Part shown: positions 9,976-20,801 of the stretch, one piece after another | Layout: every line of letters begins with the position of its first letter | How positions within the stretch are numbered: the first letter of the stretch is position 1 | From: Pararge aegeria | Taxonomy: Eukaryota > Arthropoda > Insecta > Lepidoptera > Nymphalidae | DNA: 64,000 bases | Assembly (NCBI RefSeq): GCF_905163445.1 | Contig: NC_053196.1 | Span: forward strand, 11,557,501-11,621,500 | Direction: 5' to 3' | The notes under the pieces: model-generated | The model's database searches: none | What the model was told of the DNA's origin: nothing | Seen by the model: the letters and a program-made list of their open reading frames with translations, nothing else | Program-made: the position numbers and the translations under genes

Positions 9976-10937
9976 ACTTGTTCTCCGTTTTCATTCTTCA
10001 CAAGATATATGTAAAATATGTAGAGCTGTTATGTAGGAGAGGAGTAGCAGCTACTGTTACGACTTAAGTCACATGGCCGCTTGTAGAATGGATTTAAGTA
10101 AACAAACGTATCTTCGATTCGACACACCTAGTTGTGGAATACACCTTTTAAATATTGGATACAAGAAGGCGTTACTTTACGAAATTCCTTTATATGCTTA
10201 ATTTGCTATATACTGCGGGAAATGCTTTCACAGCAAATTTAGCTAAATATTACTACACTTACACGCTATAAGACTGATATAAAAGGCATATACTAATTTC
10301 AGTATCAGGAGAGCTGTAGCTTAGTTAGTTAAAGTGTAAGTACTAATAAATTGTTTCTTAATTTATAGTAGCTAGTTGATATTTATCTTTTAATACATTC
10401 GTTTACAATTTTTCACATATTATGGTATTTTATGCCTAGAACGCTGTACCTTTTTAAGTTGTCAACGGTCAAATCTAATTTTGTAATAGCGCCGAGCTAA
10501 GCTATTATTTAAAATGGCTATTCTGTTATTATCGTGCTACAGTTACAGAGTTCTGCATCGAGAATCAAAGAGATATTTGTAAAAATCCGCAACGTCCCCA
10601 ATTGCCTACACCTCCTCGCATTGTATCGTTCCATTTTGAACGTAAAGGCGCCCGGGGCGGCCAGGCCATCTCTCCTCTCGGCTGAAACAATAAAACCACG
10701 TGCGCCGGCCTTATCGATACCTGATGTTAGCATTTACACCGGCTATATCGGTAGGGGTGCTTAGCCCCTGAGGAAATTTCAGTTTTTGTGTTCCCTGTCA
10801 AAGTTTAGGCTTTTTTTTATTAATAACAAAACATTCACTTTGTTTTTTCTCAGGTATCACTTCTTACATATAATAAGAAGAATGACGAAACGGACGATCG
10901 CCCGGCTAAGAAAAATGAATACAAATAATTACAATTT
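9976..10937. other. Intergenic DNA with a decayed shared repeat
   Basis: Positions 10150-10250 match the 'aggcgttactttgcgg...ttaatttgctata' element seen at 7.95 and 60.27 kb. A modestly GC-rich patch at 10580-10750 has open frames on both strands (10534-10764 + and 10518-10733 -). Neither carries a recognisable domain. Confidence 0.4.
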
Positions 10938-11188
10938 TGAAAGCCGATTGGCGCAGAGCGACCCTGCTTTCTGAGTCAAAGGCAGGTTCGATTCCCACAA
11001 CTGGAAAATATTTGTGTGATGAGCATGAATGTTTTCCAGTGTCTGGGTGTTTATATGTATTTTCTAAGTATTCATGTATATTATTCATAAAAATATTCAT
11101 CAGTCATCCTAGTACCCATAACACAAGCTACGCTTACTTTGGGGCTAGATGGCGATGTGTGTAATGTCATAGTATATTTATATTTAAA
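10938..11188 (+). repeat. Second-family tRNA-derived SINE, full length
   Basis: The head 'gccgattggcgcag' has a small deletion in the tRNA part. GGTTCGATTCCCAC and the complete body follow, ending in 'ggggctagatggcgatgtgtg'. Confidence 0.88.
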
Positions 11189-11229
11189 AACAAAATATTA
11201 TATTTAGAATTTTTTACTTTTGTGTATAG

Positions 11230-11700
11230 GTATCATCATCATTAGCTCTTCAACCGATAGACGTCCACTGCTGGACACAGGTATTTTTTCAAAATCAACG
11301 GTTTAGAAAAATATTTCTAATTATTCTCGTATTCTGGTTGCCGGTGTAAATACAAGCATAACGCCTCAGGTTAAAAGACACAGGGCGGCACGTTGCAAGA
11401 CGCGGTCCTTACACACCCTGTTTATAGTGGCGTGCATTGAGGGTATGCAAAGGGAATGCAGAGGATATAAAATAAAGAATATCTCCAGTACGAGTTAAAA
11501 AAAACTTAAGGATAGGCATTGTAACAGTTATAAAAAACCTACCCTGAAGTATTTATAACTCGTATTGGAGATTTTGTTAGTTTTATGATCTGCATACCCT
11601 GTGCATACCCTCAATGCACGCCACTGCCTGTTTATATGCGATGGTTTTCTGCTTACCATCAGATGAGCGATGGTCACGATTTTTTCCTCGACCGTTAATT
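11230..11700. repeat. Dispersed repeat interrupted by a hAT MITE
   Basis: The flanks at about 11345-11424 ('cctcaggttaaaagacacagggcggcacg') and 11635-11690 ('atgcgatggttttctgcttaccatcag') would join into one repeat if the MITE and one target-site copy are removed. Confidence 0.6.
11425..11626. mobile_element. hAT-type MITE, 202 bp, with 8-bp target duplication
   Basis: The ends read (T)AGTGGCGTGCAT and ATGCACGCCACTG, i.e. a CAGTGGCGTGCAT terminal inverted repeat with the first base changed. The 8-mer CCTGTTTA lies on both sides (11417-11424 and 11627-11634). An 8-bp duplication and CAGTGGCG ends are typical of hAT elements. There is no coding capacity. The interior has two opposed 'tataactc' blocks. 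Related copies lie at 16776, 47033 and 47769. Confidence 0.9.
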
Positions 11701-11756
11701 TTTAAATTTCTTAAATTAAAAAAAATGTGTAAGCCGTCACGGGACGCCTGGCAGAT

Positions 11757-12030
11757 ATGAAAATCAAAAGTGTTTTCTGTAAGTTATTAGAGATATTGGA
11801 TAATGAAATGATAAAGCATTACAAATTTGTTCCACAAATAAATAAAAAAAATTTCAACCACTCCTTTTTTAGGTCGGTTAAAAAATATCTGTTTTATTAC
11901 AAAATTAATATTCATTTTTATTGTTCCATACGAAATACACAAATTCAATCATATAGCGTGGCGATGCGTCGCCACGGCCTGTGTTGCCACGCCAAAAATC
12001 AGGTTTACCCTCCGCCTATAGATGTTTCAC
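11757..12030. other. AT-rich DNA, no supported gene
   Basis: A 118-codon frame at 11757-12113 runs through A-rich DNA into a SINE fragment. Its composition (Lys/Asn/Ile/Tyr) follows base content. I do not regard it as a gene. Confidence 0.5.
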
Positions 12031-12125
12031 ATCAAAAAACATACAACTCCGAAAAGTTAGAAGCGTGCCGAGAATCGAACTCGGCCCCTCCGAAAGGAAT
12101 GCGAAAGCTCTGACCACTAAGCTTA
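12031..12125 (-). repeat. Metulj-like SINE, head fragment
   Basis: Reverse orientation. 'ccgaaaagttagaagcgtgccgagaatcgaac' and 'aagctctgaccactaagct' are the tRNA-like head and the start of the body; the rest is missing. Confidence 0.75.
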
Positions 12126-12149
12126 GTAAGCAGTATTAGATTCACGTCA

Positions 12150-12365
12150 GGTCTCATCAGGCTCAAGGTCTATCAGCGAGCGACGAAGAGCTATGCTTGG
12201 AGCCGACGAGATCTCATCATTTATTTCAGGCTCTACCCATAAACGTAGAAGAACCGTTGAAAGAACCAGAGATACTGACATAGCTCAAAGAGTCGCGAGG
12301 TTAAAGAGGCAAATAACGGGCCACTTAGCTCGGAGAACCGATGGACGTTTTACTTTTAAGTCGTA
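12150..12365 (+). pseudogene. RTE-type LINE reverse transcriptase, C-terminal fragment
   Basis: The frame from about 12193 reads MLGADEISSF...RRRTVERTRDTDIAQRVARLKRQITGHLARRTDGR. It matches the familiar C-terminal block of lepidopteran RTE-clade endonuclease/reverse transcriptases (pattern 'MLG...R.R..T...DI..R.AKLKW..AGH.ARR.DGR'). The polymerase core is absent and the frame ends soon after, so this is a dead 5'-truncated remnant. Conserved W residues in the KLKW motif are lost. Confidence 0.75.
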
Positions 12366-13205
12366 CTATATTTACTCTGTTATTCATCTAATTATTGGAA
12401 ACAGTTAAAAAAACTTTCTTAAAGTTGTCGGTATTTTGATGGAACCTACTTTGAGGGCTTATCCTTACTGAAGATAAAAACTTTTCTGGCGTTACGTGAA
12501 CTCCATCAGCACTACCTATTTATTAATTCTGCTAAACATTTCCTATAAATATTTAGGTACCTGCTCGAAAAAAAAATTGCCAATATAGGGAAGGTATTTC
12601 ATACGTAATGACGTGGACAAGCGAAAAATAAAAGCTTCTAATATTATTTACGCCGCCACTCCAAAAATGGATAAGGGATGACAGAAACTCGACTGGACAA
12701 TGGCATAGAAAGAAATCATACCGATAAAATTTTAATGCCTGTATAAAAAGGCTATAAATTTGATTTACGCGCCCCCGGTCCCCGTAAAACGGGGTAATAT
12801 CGAAAAATAACATGAGATAATGTTGGCTTACAAAGTGGGGTGGCCCGGGTCGGATTAGGTGATATTTGCGTTCGGGATGCGGGATCGAAGTGTTCCAAGT
12901 TGCGTCAACTGGCCACTGTCTGATTTGATGTTTACAGTGTCTCTGAAAAACGGTGATAAAAAACCTGTACCGTGTTTATTGATTTATTTGGTACTCACCG
13001 TGCTCATAAATCAAGTGTTTGTATCCTCATAGACATAAAAGAACGGGAACAAAATCACTAACAGATCATAAACAAAATACTTATGGCGTAACGTTTATAA
13101 GTATAATAATATACGGTTATCGATAATTAGGCGCAACTAGTGTTATAGTTTAAATAATACTAGGACGCCGTCTGCGAGGAATTTCTGTTTTCCTAGTAGC
13201 CTACA
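12366..13205. other. Intergenic DNA, nothing recognised
   Basis: AT-rich. The minus frame at 12553-12813 has no domain. Confidence 0.45.
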
Positions 13206-13475
13206 TTCATCGTCATCATAATATCAACCCATTACCCGCCACCACAGGGCACGGGTCTCCTTCCACAACGAGAAATGCTTAGCCATAGTCCACCACGCTG
13301 GCCCAGTGCGGATTGGTGGATTTCACACGGAAGGACTCTCAGAATATAACTGAGAACTCTCAGGCATGCAGGTTTCCTAACGATGTTTTCCTTCACCGTT
13401 GAAGTGATATTTTAATTTATTAAAAAGCACGTAACTTAAAAAAGTCATAGGTGCGGTTAGGATTTGAGCCTATCT
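13206..13475 (-). repeat. Metulj-like SINE, nearly full length
   Basis: Reverse orientation, from the 'aatatcaacccattaccc' tail through 'ccaccacgctggcccagtgcggattggtgga', 'gagaactctcaggcatgcaggtttcc' and 'gcacgtaac' to a decayed tRNA head. Confidence 0.85.
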
Positions 13476-15769
13476 TTTTGATATAACACTGATTGATGTA
13501 TTGTAACCTAGATTATATAAATTTTAAATGTGTTTCTTGAATTCCGTACCCGATGGTTTCTAAAACGACCCTACTACTGAGCCTCCGATGTCCATTTCTC
13601 CGTCCGTACGTCAATGTATCCATCTGCCCGCTTCTACTTCTGTCTGTCAGTGGACTGTATTCCATAAACCTTAATAGGAAGATAGTCGAAATTTTCACGA
13701 TATGGGGTCTTTCAATGGCGTTATAACAATAAATAATTAAAATTAAAAATATATAAATCATTTTTCAAGAAACGTTATTTCTTGGTATTTTTTGCTGGAA
13801 TTTAATGTCACCTCGTTACGGAAAGATTCATTCGCTAGCAAGACCAAATCGCACTTTGCTGGTATTTTATAAAGCAACCTTCATAAAAAAAACTTAGATT
13901 AGAGAAAAAATGAGACCAACACAGGAATCAAAAACAATTAACAACCAATTGACCAACGAGGAACTTACCTTCATGTAATTCCAGCTAATTCAACAAGCAG
14001 AAAAGATACTCGTCAACCAAAAATAGTTTATTTTTTTGCATTTGTAACAAATTTCATTTTTAGGAAACCAAACTTTTTAGGAAAGTAAAGCAGAAGATTT
14101 TATAATATTCTAAGCAAACAAAGAAAATATTTCTTTCAGGTACATTCCGACGTCTTTTGACTTAACTTACGGTAGCATTTTTTTCTTTGAAAGCATTGAG
14201 ACCAAGGAAGAGACCTATTACAAAGACAATAACGTTTAGAGGTCACTTTATATTTTTTTATTGGGTCATTTATGACGCCGCCTTACAGTGTTTCTTTGTA
14301 AACTTTCTCCCAGATATTTTGTTTGACACTTAATTATAGCTTTTATCATTTGACTAGCTTAATGGGCTCCTATTGAAACTGATTTTAGTCTGTCTTTAGT
14401 AGACTTACTATTGACTGAAATTTTATCTAGCTTTTTCCAGCAACAAAAATAGGTATAGTAAGTTTGAAGTAATAACTTGTAGCGCACAATTATGCTACAT
14501 AAAATAATTATGACATTGGTAGACCGCGACTACGTTCGCGTGAAAATGTTGATGTGTATATCTATGTTATTCTTTAACCCCTGAACTACCACTATGCAAA
14601 TACCATGTCCATCTCTTGCTCTGTGAAATCTAAACATATCATTTACGGTTAAGCACCGAAAACACGTATAAAAAGTACAGAGGATGATGTTTAGTTATTA
14701 AATTGAAATCCATCGAATGAAATCTTGCCTTTTAAAAAGTTTAATTTATGTACGTACCTATATAATATAAGTAGTAGTATATAAGCCTGTTTTTGCTCTT
14801 ACATATTTACATAGCAAAGAAACACTGTAAAATGGTAATAATAAAATTTATGCCCGTGTCTATTGTCTTCATTGAATCTTTTTAGATCAAGCGCGGTTTG
14901 AGCCTTCATAGCTTTAGAGTTAAGAAGACTTTACCAATAGCCCAAACCTCACAGCTGATAAGCTATGAGGTTGGTAGGTACCTCGCAGAAATATTAGTTT
15001 CAACTTAGGCCTATGATATACCTTAGAAGTAGTTAAACGATAAGTTAAAATTTGGTTTTATGAAAAAAAGTTTTTTTTTTTCGTTTAATTCACAACCTCT
15101 TTATTTATTGCTCTTTTTAACATTAAACAAATCTTTAAAGAAAATCTCTTAATTCCGTGTTCAGTCAATTGCACCTCTCCGAGCATTATTTATTCGCTTC
15201 ATTAAGGGTTTGAAGTATTTCCTACTGAATTTTATATTTTTTTTTCTCTGATTCGGTTCGGACGCAAGGAAGGAATAAATATTAATAATAAAGGAGGGTT
15301 TGCCTTCAAAATTACGCAGCGAACGCACAGCGTGTTGACGACTCCTAATTTGACGTAATTTACATAGATTATGCCGGCTCGCTGAGTGCCAATCTTTTTA
15401 AGTGGCTTCTTCCACTCATTTTGCGTTCCTTCCGCGGGCCTATAAGAAATTTATTATTTTCAAGGGCCTATACAAACATTTCATACATAAATTTCTTGGT
15501 TTGTTAAGTTTTTATTGGCGTAATTGAAAATGCGTTGGTTTACATGTACCTACCCTAACCACTGGGTCCTTAAGATTTTATTGCTATAGCATTCAAATCT
15601 TACTAGCATATGAAATACATTTTTGGGAAGCAAATTTTGACAGCTCTTCATAAATGTGCCTTAGATTTTTATAGCATAAATTGTAGTTAAGAATGCTGCT
15701 GCAGTCAGCGGATACTAGACAAAATCTGCACTATGCAAAATTTGAAGAATCGTGAAGAGATCACAATGC
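13476..15769. other. AT-rich intergenic DNA, 2.3 kb, nothing recognised
   Basis: No repeat family, splice-bounded exon or long open frame stands out. This is one of the longer repeat-poor stretches and could hold regulatory sequence, but the sequence alone gives no specific motif to name. Confidence 0.45.
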
Positions 15770-15975
15770 AGCGATAAGGCCACAAAATTGTATAGGTAGG
15801 TTGTTTTATTTTTGCTTTTCTGTTTATATACTTTTTGTGGTGTACAATAAAAGTATTTTCATTAATTCATTATTTCTTCAATATTTGTGCAGCACAGATT
15901 TTACAAAATGAACTCTGTACGCATATTTCGCTCTGACTCCGGAGCATCCTCAGAAGGTGTCTATTTTACAAAGTA
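15770..15975 (+). repeat. LINE 3' tail plus shared-repeat fragment
   Basis: 'gcgataaggccacaaaattgta' through 'tgtggtgtacaataaaagtatt' is the 3' end of the LINE family also found in minus orientation at 38.25 and 63.0 kb, with its AATAAA. The following 'ctccggagcatcctcag' matches 60.44 kb. Confidence 0.65.
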
Positions 15976-16142
15976 CAATCATTAAAATAGCAATTATGCA
16001 CTACCGGCATAACTAAGTTTTACTAAGTTAAGATTCTGTTATGTTTCTTTTTTCTTTTTGTAGGTATCTTGTTTATTTATGTGCAGTAAGCATTCAAACA
16101 AACATAAACACAATTGAAACATTACGTAAATTCTCATAGATG

Positions 16143-16287
16143 TCTCTCTCAGGCATGAAGGTTTCCTCACAATGTTTTCCTTCACCGTTGAAGCAAGTGA
16201 TATTTGAAATTCTTAAAACGCACAAAAACGCACAAAGTTGGTAGGCTCAACGAAGTTGAGCCTACCAACTGAGCTATTACTGCTTCC
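16143..16287 (-). repeat. Metulj-like SINE with a palindrome replacing its tRNA head
   Basis: The body is standard (reverse orientation), but where the tRNA-like head should read out there is a perfect hairpin. Its 15-bp arms are at 16237-16251 and 16255-16269, with a GAA loop. The right arm (GTTGAGCCTACCAAC) continues into the expected 'tgagctattac' head sequence, so the left arm looks like an inverted copy of it. Confidence 0.8.
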
Positions 16288-16706
16288 TATCACTCAATGC
16301 TCAGTAACACTGTACCTACATAACATAAGCTTATGTACATTGGTAATAGTTGTGACCAAAATCGATCCGACGCCCTCACACCGCCCAAGAAGTTTGTAGC
16401 CCCCATAAATCATAACAAATATCTTGCTAACCCTTCGGTTACCGGCCGCCCAAGTGCAGTTAATTGGCGACCGGCGGGAAATTGGTCTGCTGAACTTGCT
16501 TCCGCGAGTTAATGACTACGCCCAGTGGATGGACGGCAAAACCTATTACTGACAATTTGTACGTGGGGATTAGAAGATTTGGCCGTGAGCGGTTAAATGG
16601 TTATGGATTCGGAATATATAGTTTTTCAACCCGTGCTTGTCAAATTGAATGACGTGCTTATAAGTACAACGGGGTAGATACTCCGGGCATCCCGGATTGG
16701 TATTTA
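16288..16706. other. Intergenic DNA, nothing recognised
   Basis: A moderately GC-rich patch (about 16360-16560) has no open frame of note. Confidence 0.4.
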
Positions 16707-17150
16707 TAGTTCACCACGCTGGTCCAGGCGGATTGGTGGACTCCGCACTTTGAGAATATTATGGAGAACTCTCAACAGTGGCGTGCATAGAGGGGTATAC
16801 ACAGGGTATGCAGATGATATAAAATGTAAAAAATCTCCAGTACAAGCTAAAAAAACCTTAAAGATAGGCATTGTAAGAGTTATAAAAATCCTACCCTCAA
16901 GTATTTAACTCATACTGAAGATTTTATTCAATTTGAAATCATCTGATAACTTTGTGAATACCCTCTATCTACGTCACTGACTCTCAAGCATGCAGGTTTC
17001 ATCACGATGTTTTCCTCGTCGTTGAAGCAAGTGATATTTTATTTGCTTAAAAGGCACATAACTTAGAAAAGTTACAGGTGTGTGCTGGGATTCGAACTCG
17101 ACCCCCCGAGAGTGTAGTCGAGCTCCTACCAAATGCGCTATCACCGCTTA
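16707..17150 (-). repeat. Metulj-like SINE split by a hAT MITE
   Basis: SINE sequence at 16707-16775 continues at 16980-17150 after the MITE. The target octamer ACTCTCAA, part of the SINE's own 'gagaactctcaggcatgcagg' segment, is duplicated. The order of events is therefore SINE first, MITE later. Confidence 0.9.
16776..16979. mobile_element. hAT-type MITE, 204 bp, inserted in a SINE
   Basis: It starts CAGTGGCGTGCAT and ends ACGTCACTG, with the 8-bp duplication ACTCTCAA at 16768-16775 and 16980-16987. The interior is homologous to the 11425 copy ('atctccagtac', 'aggcattgtaa', 'ctaccct'). Non-coding. Confidence 0.93.
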
Positions 17151-17314
17151 CAAACAAAGTCCGCCAATACTGGACAATATATATAAACGTGCAGTCTGCT
17201 TTGAATGACTCTCCTTGTTGTTAAGAAAGCAGATTCCACAGAGGAGAAGCCAACAAGCAATTCAGCAGATTCCACATCAATCTGAGAGATGATAAACTCA
17301 ACAATTTCGTAGCA
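17151..17314 (-). repeat. LINE 3' UTR fragment
   Basis: 'aagcagattccacagaggagaagcc' resembles 'ggcagattccactgagaagaggcgg' in the LINE tail at 28.4 kb. Short and decayed. Confidence 0.45.
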
Positions 17315-17460
17315 CACAGGTTTCATCACGATGTTTTCCTCGTCGTTGAATCAAGTGATATTTAAATTGCTTAAAAGGCACATAACTTAGAAAAGTTAAA
17401 GGTGTGTGCTGGGATTCAAACTCGCCCCCTCGAAAGTATAGTCGAAGTCTTAATCAATAG
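17315..17460 (-). repeat. Metulj-like SINE, partial
   Basis: It is nearly identical over about 130 bp to the 3' part of the copy just upstream (17000-17130), including the unusual 'ttttcctcgtcgttgaa'. The two are therefore probably a local duplication rather than separate insertions. Confidence 0.8.
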
Positions 17461-18526
17461 TACATCTAACGATAAATTTGTATGGAGATATCGCACTGGA
17501 TTAGCACCTGTTAGAAAATTTATCAAACATGGTACCGGCTAGACCATCACTGTCAGTCACGCGGTCACTTTCATTTGAAAAAAAAAAGTGTCAAATAAAT
17601 CCACTTATTTATACCTCCCGCAGTTATTAACCCTATCTAGCTTTAGTGTCCGTGGATTCCTTTTTTTCCATTTCCCATTCCAGTCCGCGCCCGCAACAAA
17701 TTGAAATTCATTAGTACGCGGCGCCATCGCGCGGCGTTAAGGAGAATTAACGAGGCATATATGAATTAACACCGACGGTCGGACGAGACGGTATCCGATC
17801 GATAGCAATTCGACATTTTTTTCGAATTATATAAGGCTATTTACCTAAATATCACAGTATATATAAATATCACAGTAATCTTATATCAAAAAATATTTAT
17901 CTGTTTCGTTGAATCGAAGGTTTTAGATACTAAAAACGTTTTCTTTATGTGCTGTGACGACCTTATATCAACTGTTATATATAAAGGGTGATAAAGGGTT
18001 GGCTAGCTAATAATATGAAAACAATAATTTAAGCATCCTTTAAAATAGAGTGACTTTCGAGCGACTATCGATTTATACAAGTTAATATTTTATTATTATG
18101 TTCTCACGTATATACGTCCTACCTAAGAACAATGTATAGCACCCTACCCACATAAAAATATCATTTGCGTCGGGTCAATTAATCTGTAATCTGTAATCTA
18201 TAAAGCCTGTGTCTGTAATAATCTGTAATCTATGAATCTTGTGTCTCTATGATAATTTGTTAAAAATAATAATAGAAAAGTAAAAAAAAGTAACAAATTA
18301 TCATATCATATCATATCATATCATGTAAAGCGGACAAACGTTTAATGTGATGTTCTCTATGAATATGTTCCACACTAAACGTTAACAGGATTAAAAAAAA
18401 ATTTTGACGACAGGGAAAAAATTACAACCGTACCTTTGACAATAATTTTAAGTAGGAACGTTTATCTTAGTAATTCATTAAAATTATGCGATAAGATAAA
18501 AAAATACTGTAGGTAGGTAAATAATG
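17461..18526. other. AT-rich DNA with local tandem motifs
   Basis: Contains 'atctgtaatctgtaatctat' style short tandem words (18180-18245), a TCATA microsatellite at 18300-18324, and a loose hairpin (TGATAATTTGTTA with TAACAAATTATCA). The 17783-17835 segment recurs at 18928-18975 in direct orientation, and 18042-18080 recurs inverted at 18848-18880. Both suggest an old rearranged repeat. Confidence 0.55.
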
Positions 18527-18717
18527 TTTTTTTTTTTTTGCTTCAACGGCGAAGGAAAAGAACGTGAGGAAACCTATACGCCTGAGAGTTCTCCATAACG
18601 TCTTCATAGGTGTGTGAAGTCTATTAATCTGCTCTGGGCCAGCGTGGTGGACTACGGCCTAAGCTCTCCTCATTCTGAGAGGAGACCTGTAGAAGCCCGA
18701 TAATGGTTTGATAATGA
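18527..18717 (+). repeat. Metulj-like SINE, 5'-truncated
   Basis: After a T run the body begins at 'gcttcaacggcgaaggaaaa' and continues to 'gcccgataatggtttgataatg'. The tRNA head is missing. Confidence 0.8.
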
Positions 18718-19185
18718 CATATCTGCATAATGCAACGTTGCATACGGAAATCATAATGAAAATTGACACGTCTATAGCTTGTATCCCGGAGATGGACATA
18801 AGGTACTTTCATTCCGGAAAAACACACCCAGAATTCACATAAATAGCCTGTATAAATCGATCAAAGGTCACTCTATTTTAATAGTTCAAATAAGATAATT
18901 TTGAATTTACTCGCATCGCCACTGCCAGTCGAGACGATATGCGATCGATAACAATTCGACAGTTTTTCAAATATAATGCTGAGTGGCGTTCATCGTCGCT
19001 ATTTGTGGATACCGGTAATGAGATACGGTCATACCTAAATGTGGCGGCTGTCAAACTACCCCGCTTTGCTAAATGGAAGGGGAAATCAATTATGTATAGC
19101 TTTTATTTCAATGGAAAATATTTCAAACCTATTTGTTCGCGTAAATGGAACGAACAAGACGAAACTTTATATTGGGAAGCATATT
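18718..19185. other. Intergenic DNA
   Basis: Holds the second members of the repeat pairs described for 17461-18526. The frames at 18939-19187 and 19039-19335 run partly into the next SINE and are not convincing genes. Confidence 0.4.
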
Positions 19186-19495
19186 AGAAGCGGTGATAGC
19201 CTAGTGGTTAGGACCTCGGCCTCACATTCGCGGAACCGAGTTCGAATCCCAGCGCACCGCGAACTTTTCAAAGTTATCTGCGTTTTATGCAATAAAAATA
19301 TCACTTGCTTTAACGGTGAAGGAAAACATCGTTAGGAAACCTGCATGCCAAGAGTTATTTATACTACTCCAAAGGCGTTTGGAGTTCACCAATCCGCACT
19401 GGGCAAGCGTGGTGGACTACGGCGTAAACCCTTCTCATGTGTGGGAGGGTATCTGCCAAGGGCCGCGCCGGTTATGGGTTGATATTAAGAGGACA
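19186..19495 (+). repeat. Metulj-like SINE, full length
   Basis: A well-kept tRNA-like head ('gcggtgatagcctagtggtt', GAGTTCGAATCCCAGC) is followed by the complete body and the 'gttatgggttgatatta' end. This is the clearest head in the window. Confidence 0.88.
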
Positions 19496-19516
19496 TTATT
19501 ATAAGAACCTATAAGA

Positions 19517-19900
19517 ACTAAGAATGGGACGTACCTTTTTTTTATACTTGATAGACTTGCGCTTGACAACTATCATGCCTGACGTAAAGCAATAATGTGG
19601 TCTAAGTTAGGGCGCGCTTGCCTAAAAAACGCCTATTCACTCTTGCCTTGAAAGCATTCAAGTTGTATGTATCCTTAAACACCGAAGCCGGAAGAGCGTT
19701 CCAAACTTTAGCAGTTCCTATCAGAAACGTAGATGATATAAGGATGCCACCGTTCACGGCGTCTCGCTGTTCTGTGGAAGAATGGTGCCCGAGGGACAAG
19801 ACGACACGAAAAGGAGGACTTGCTTTAAACCTTCCTTACAAACAATATACCACAAAAGGAGTTTTTTTGGAGTTTACTCTTTAATTAAATTACAAGTGTT
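19517..19900 (-). pseudogene. LINE reverse transcriptase C-terminal fragment and 3' flank
   Basis: The minus frame 19602-19799 reads ...ILISSTFLIGTAKVWNALPASVF, then KDTYNLNAFKARVNRRFLGK. This matches the C-terminal block of insect non-LTR reverse transcriptases (pattern 'F.PRT..LWN.LP..VFP..YNL..FK.RVN..L'). There is no polymerase core, so it is a 5'-truncated dead copy. Confidence 0.75.
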
Positions 19901-19999
19901 TTTTTTTGTGTTGTTTAATTTTTTTATGAATGTAGTTACAATTAATTGCTGGTGTGTCTTATGAATAAATAAATAAGTTTGCCCATGACTGCAATTTCA

Positions 20000-20270
20000 T
20001 CCTGGTGATACGGTATAATGGTAGCGGGTTTGTTATTCTGGGCTATAGAGGTAATAAAAAACCCATACTCCTATAAGTTTTTACACGTCATCGTACTGGA
20101 ACGCTAAATCGCTTCGCGCGTTATGTCGGTAGCATGGTCACGACCGAAGTCTCTCACTAGACCAGACCAGAGCAAATTCAAAAATGATAAATTTCCAAAT
20201 TGCTTGTCAAACCCGGGCCCTTCACTCATAAGAGCACAGCGTTCACCACTGCGCCAGGGAAGTCGTCAAA
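20000..20270 (-). repeat. Third tRNA-derived SINE family ('gcgctgtgg' type)
   Basis: In reverse orientation it reads 'ctggcgcagtggtgaacgctgtgctctt', 'gggcccgggtttgac', 'ctctggtctggtctagtgagag', then 'gcgttccagtacgatg', and ends in a short tail. Relatives are at 38.08, 44.48, 48.5 and 50.13 kb. Confidence 0.7.
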
Positions 20271-20640
20271 ATAATATGAATGTTTTAAGAACTCAATAAA
20301 TGTATGAATATAATCAGCATTTAATTAAAGCATAAGAACTAAATGTCTCCCCTAAACGCCAGTAATCCGGTTCCGAGTGCATAGGACGTCTGGGATTACG
20401 GCGATTTGTCTTAAGATCCTCGCATTAGGGGGATGTCAATCTGTGTTGTTGTTGCCCTTGTAAATGAATAGAGGAATCGTGGAGACTAATACTATCTTAC
20501 GTAGGTATACATATACATTTTAATAAATCTCTCATCTGATTCCTGCGTCAGCTTACAGAAAAATCTTATTATAATGTTAAGGAGAATTTAAAAAAAAGCT
20601 TGGGTGTGAATTGCACTAACTTCATAGCTTAATATTAATT
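20271..20640. other. Intergenic DNA, nothing recognised
   Basis: No repeat or coding signal seen. Confidence 0.4.
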
Positions 20641-20775
20641 GACTGTGAGATGGTGATAACAAAAAAAAATAACCGGCTAAGTTTTCTTTGACCAGGTCGC
20701 GTTTGGAACCCTAGTAGCTTAAGGGTTTTTTAAGTTAGCGAACGAAATTATCATCAACAAATTATGTAAACATAT
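20641..20775 (+). repeat. LINE 3' UTR fragment
   Basis: 'tgtgagatggtgataacaaa', 'ccggctaagtt' and 'accaggtcgcgtttggaa' align with the LINE tail at 42.08-42.2 kb. Confidence 0.7.
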
Positions 20776-20801
20776 TTGTATAAACGCTTCATAAGTGCCT
20801 G

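Noticed and set aside
11757..12113. 118-codon plus frame
   Set aside because: Lys/Asn/Ile-rich from AT composition, ends within a SINE fragment, no domain.
19186..19260. tRNA-like sequence with intact B box (plus strand)
   Set aside because: It is the head of a full-length SINE whose body and tail are present.
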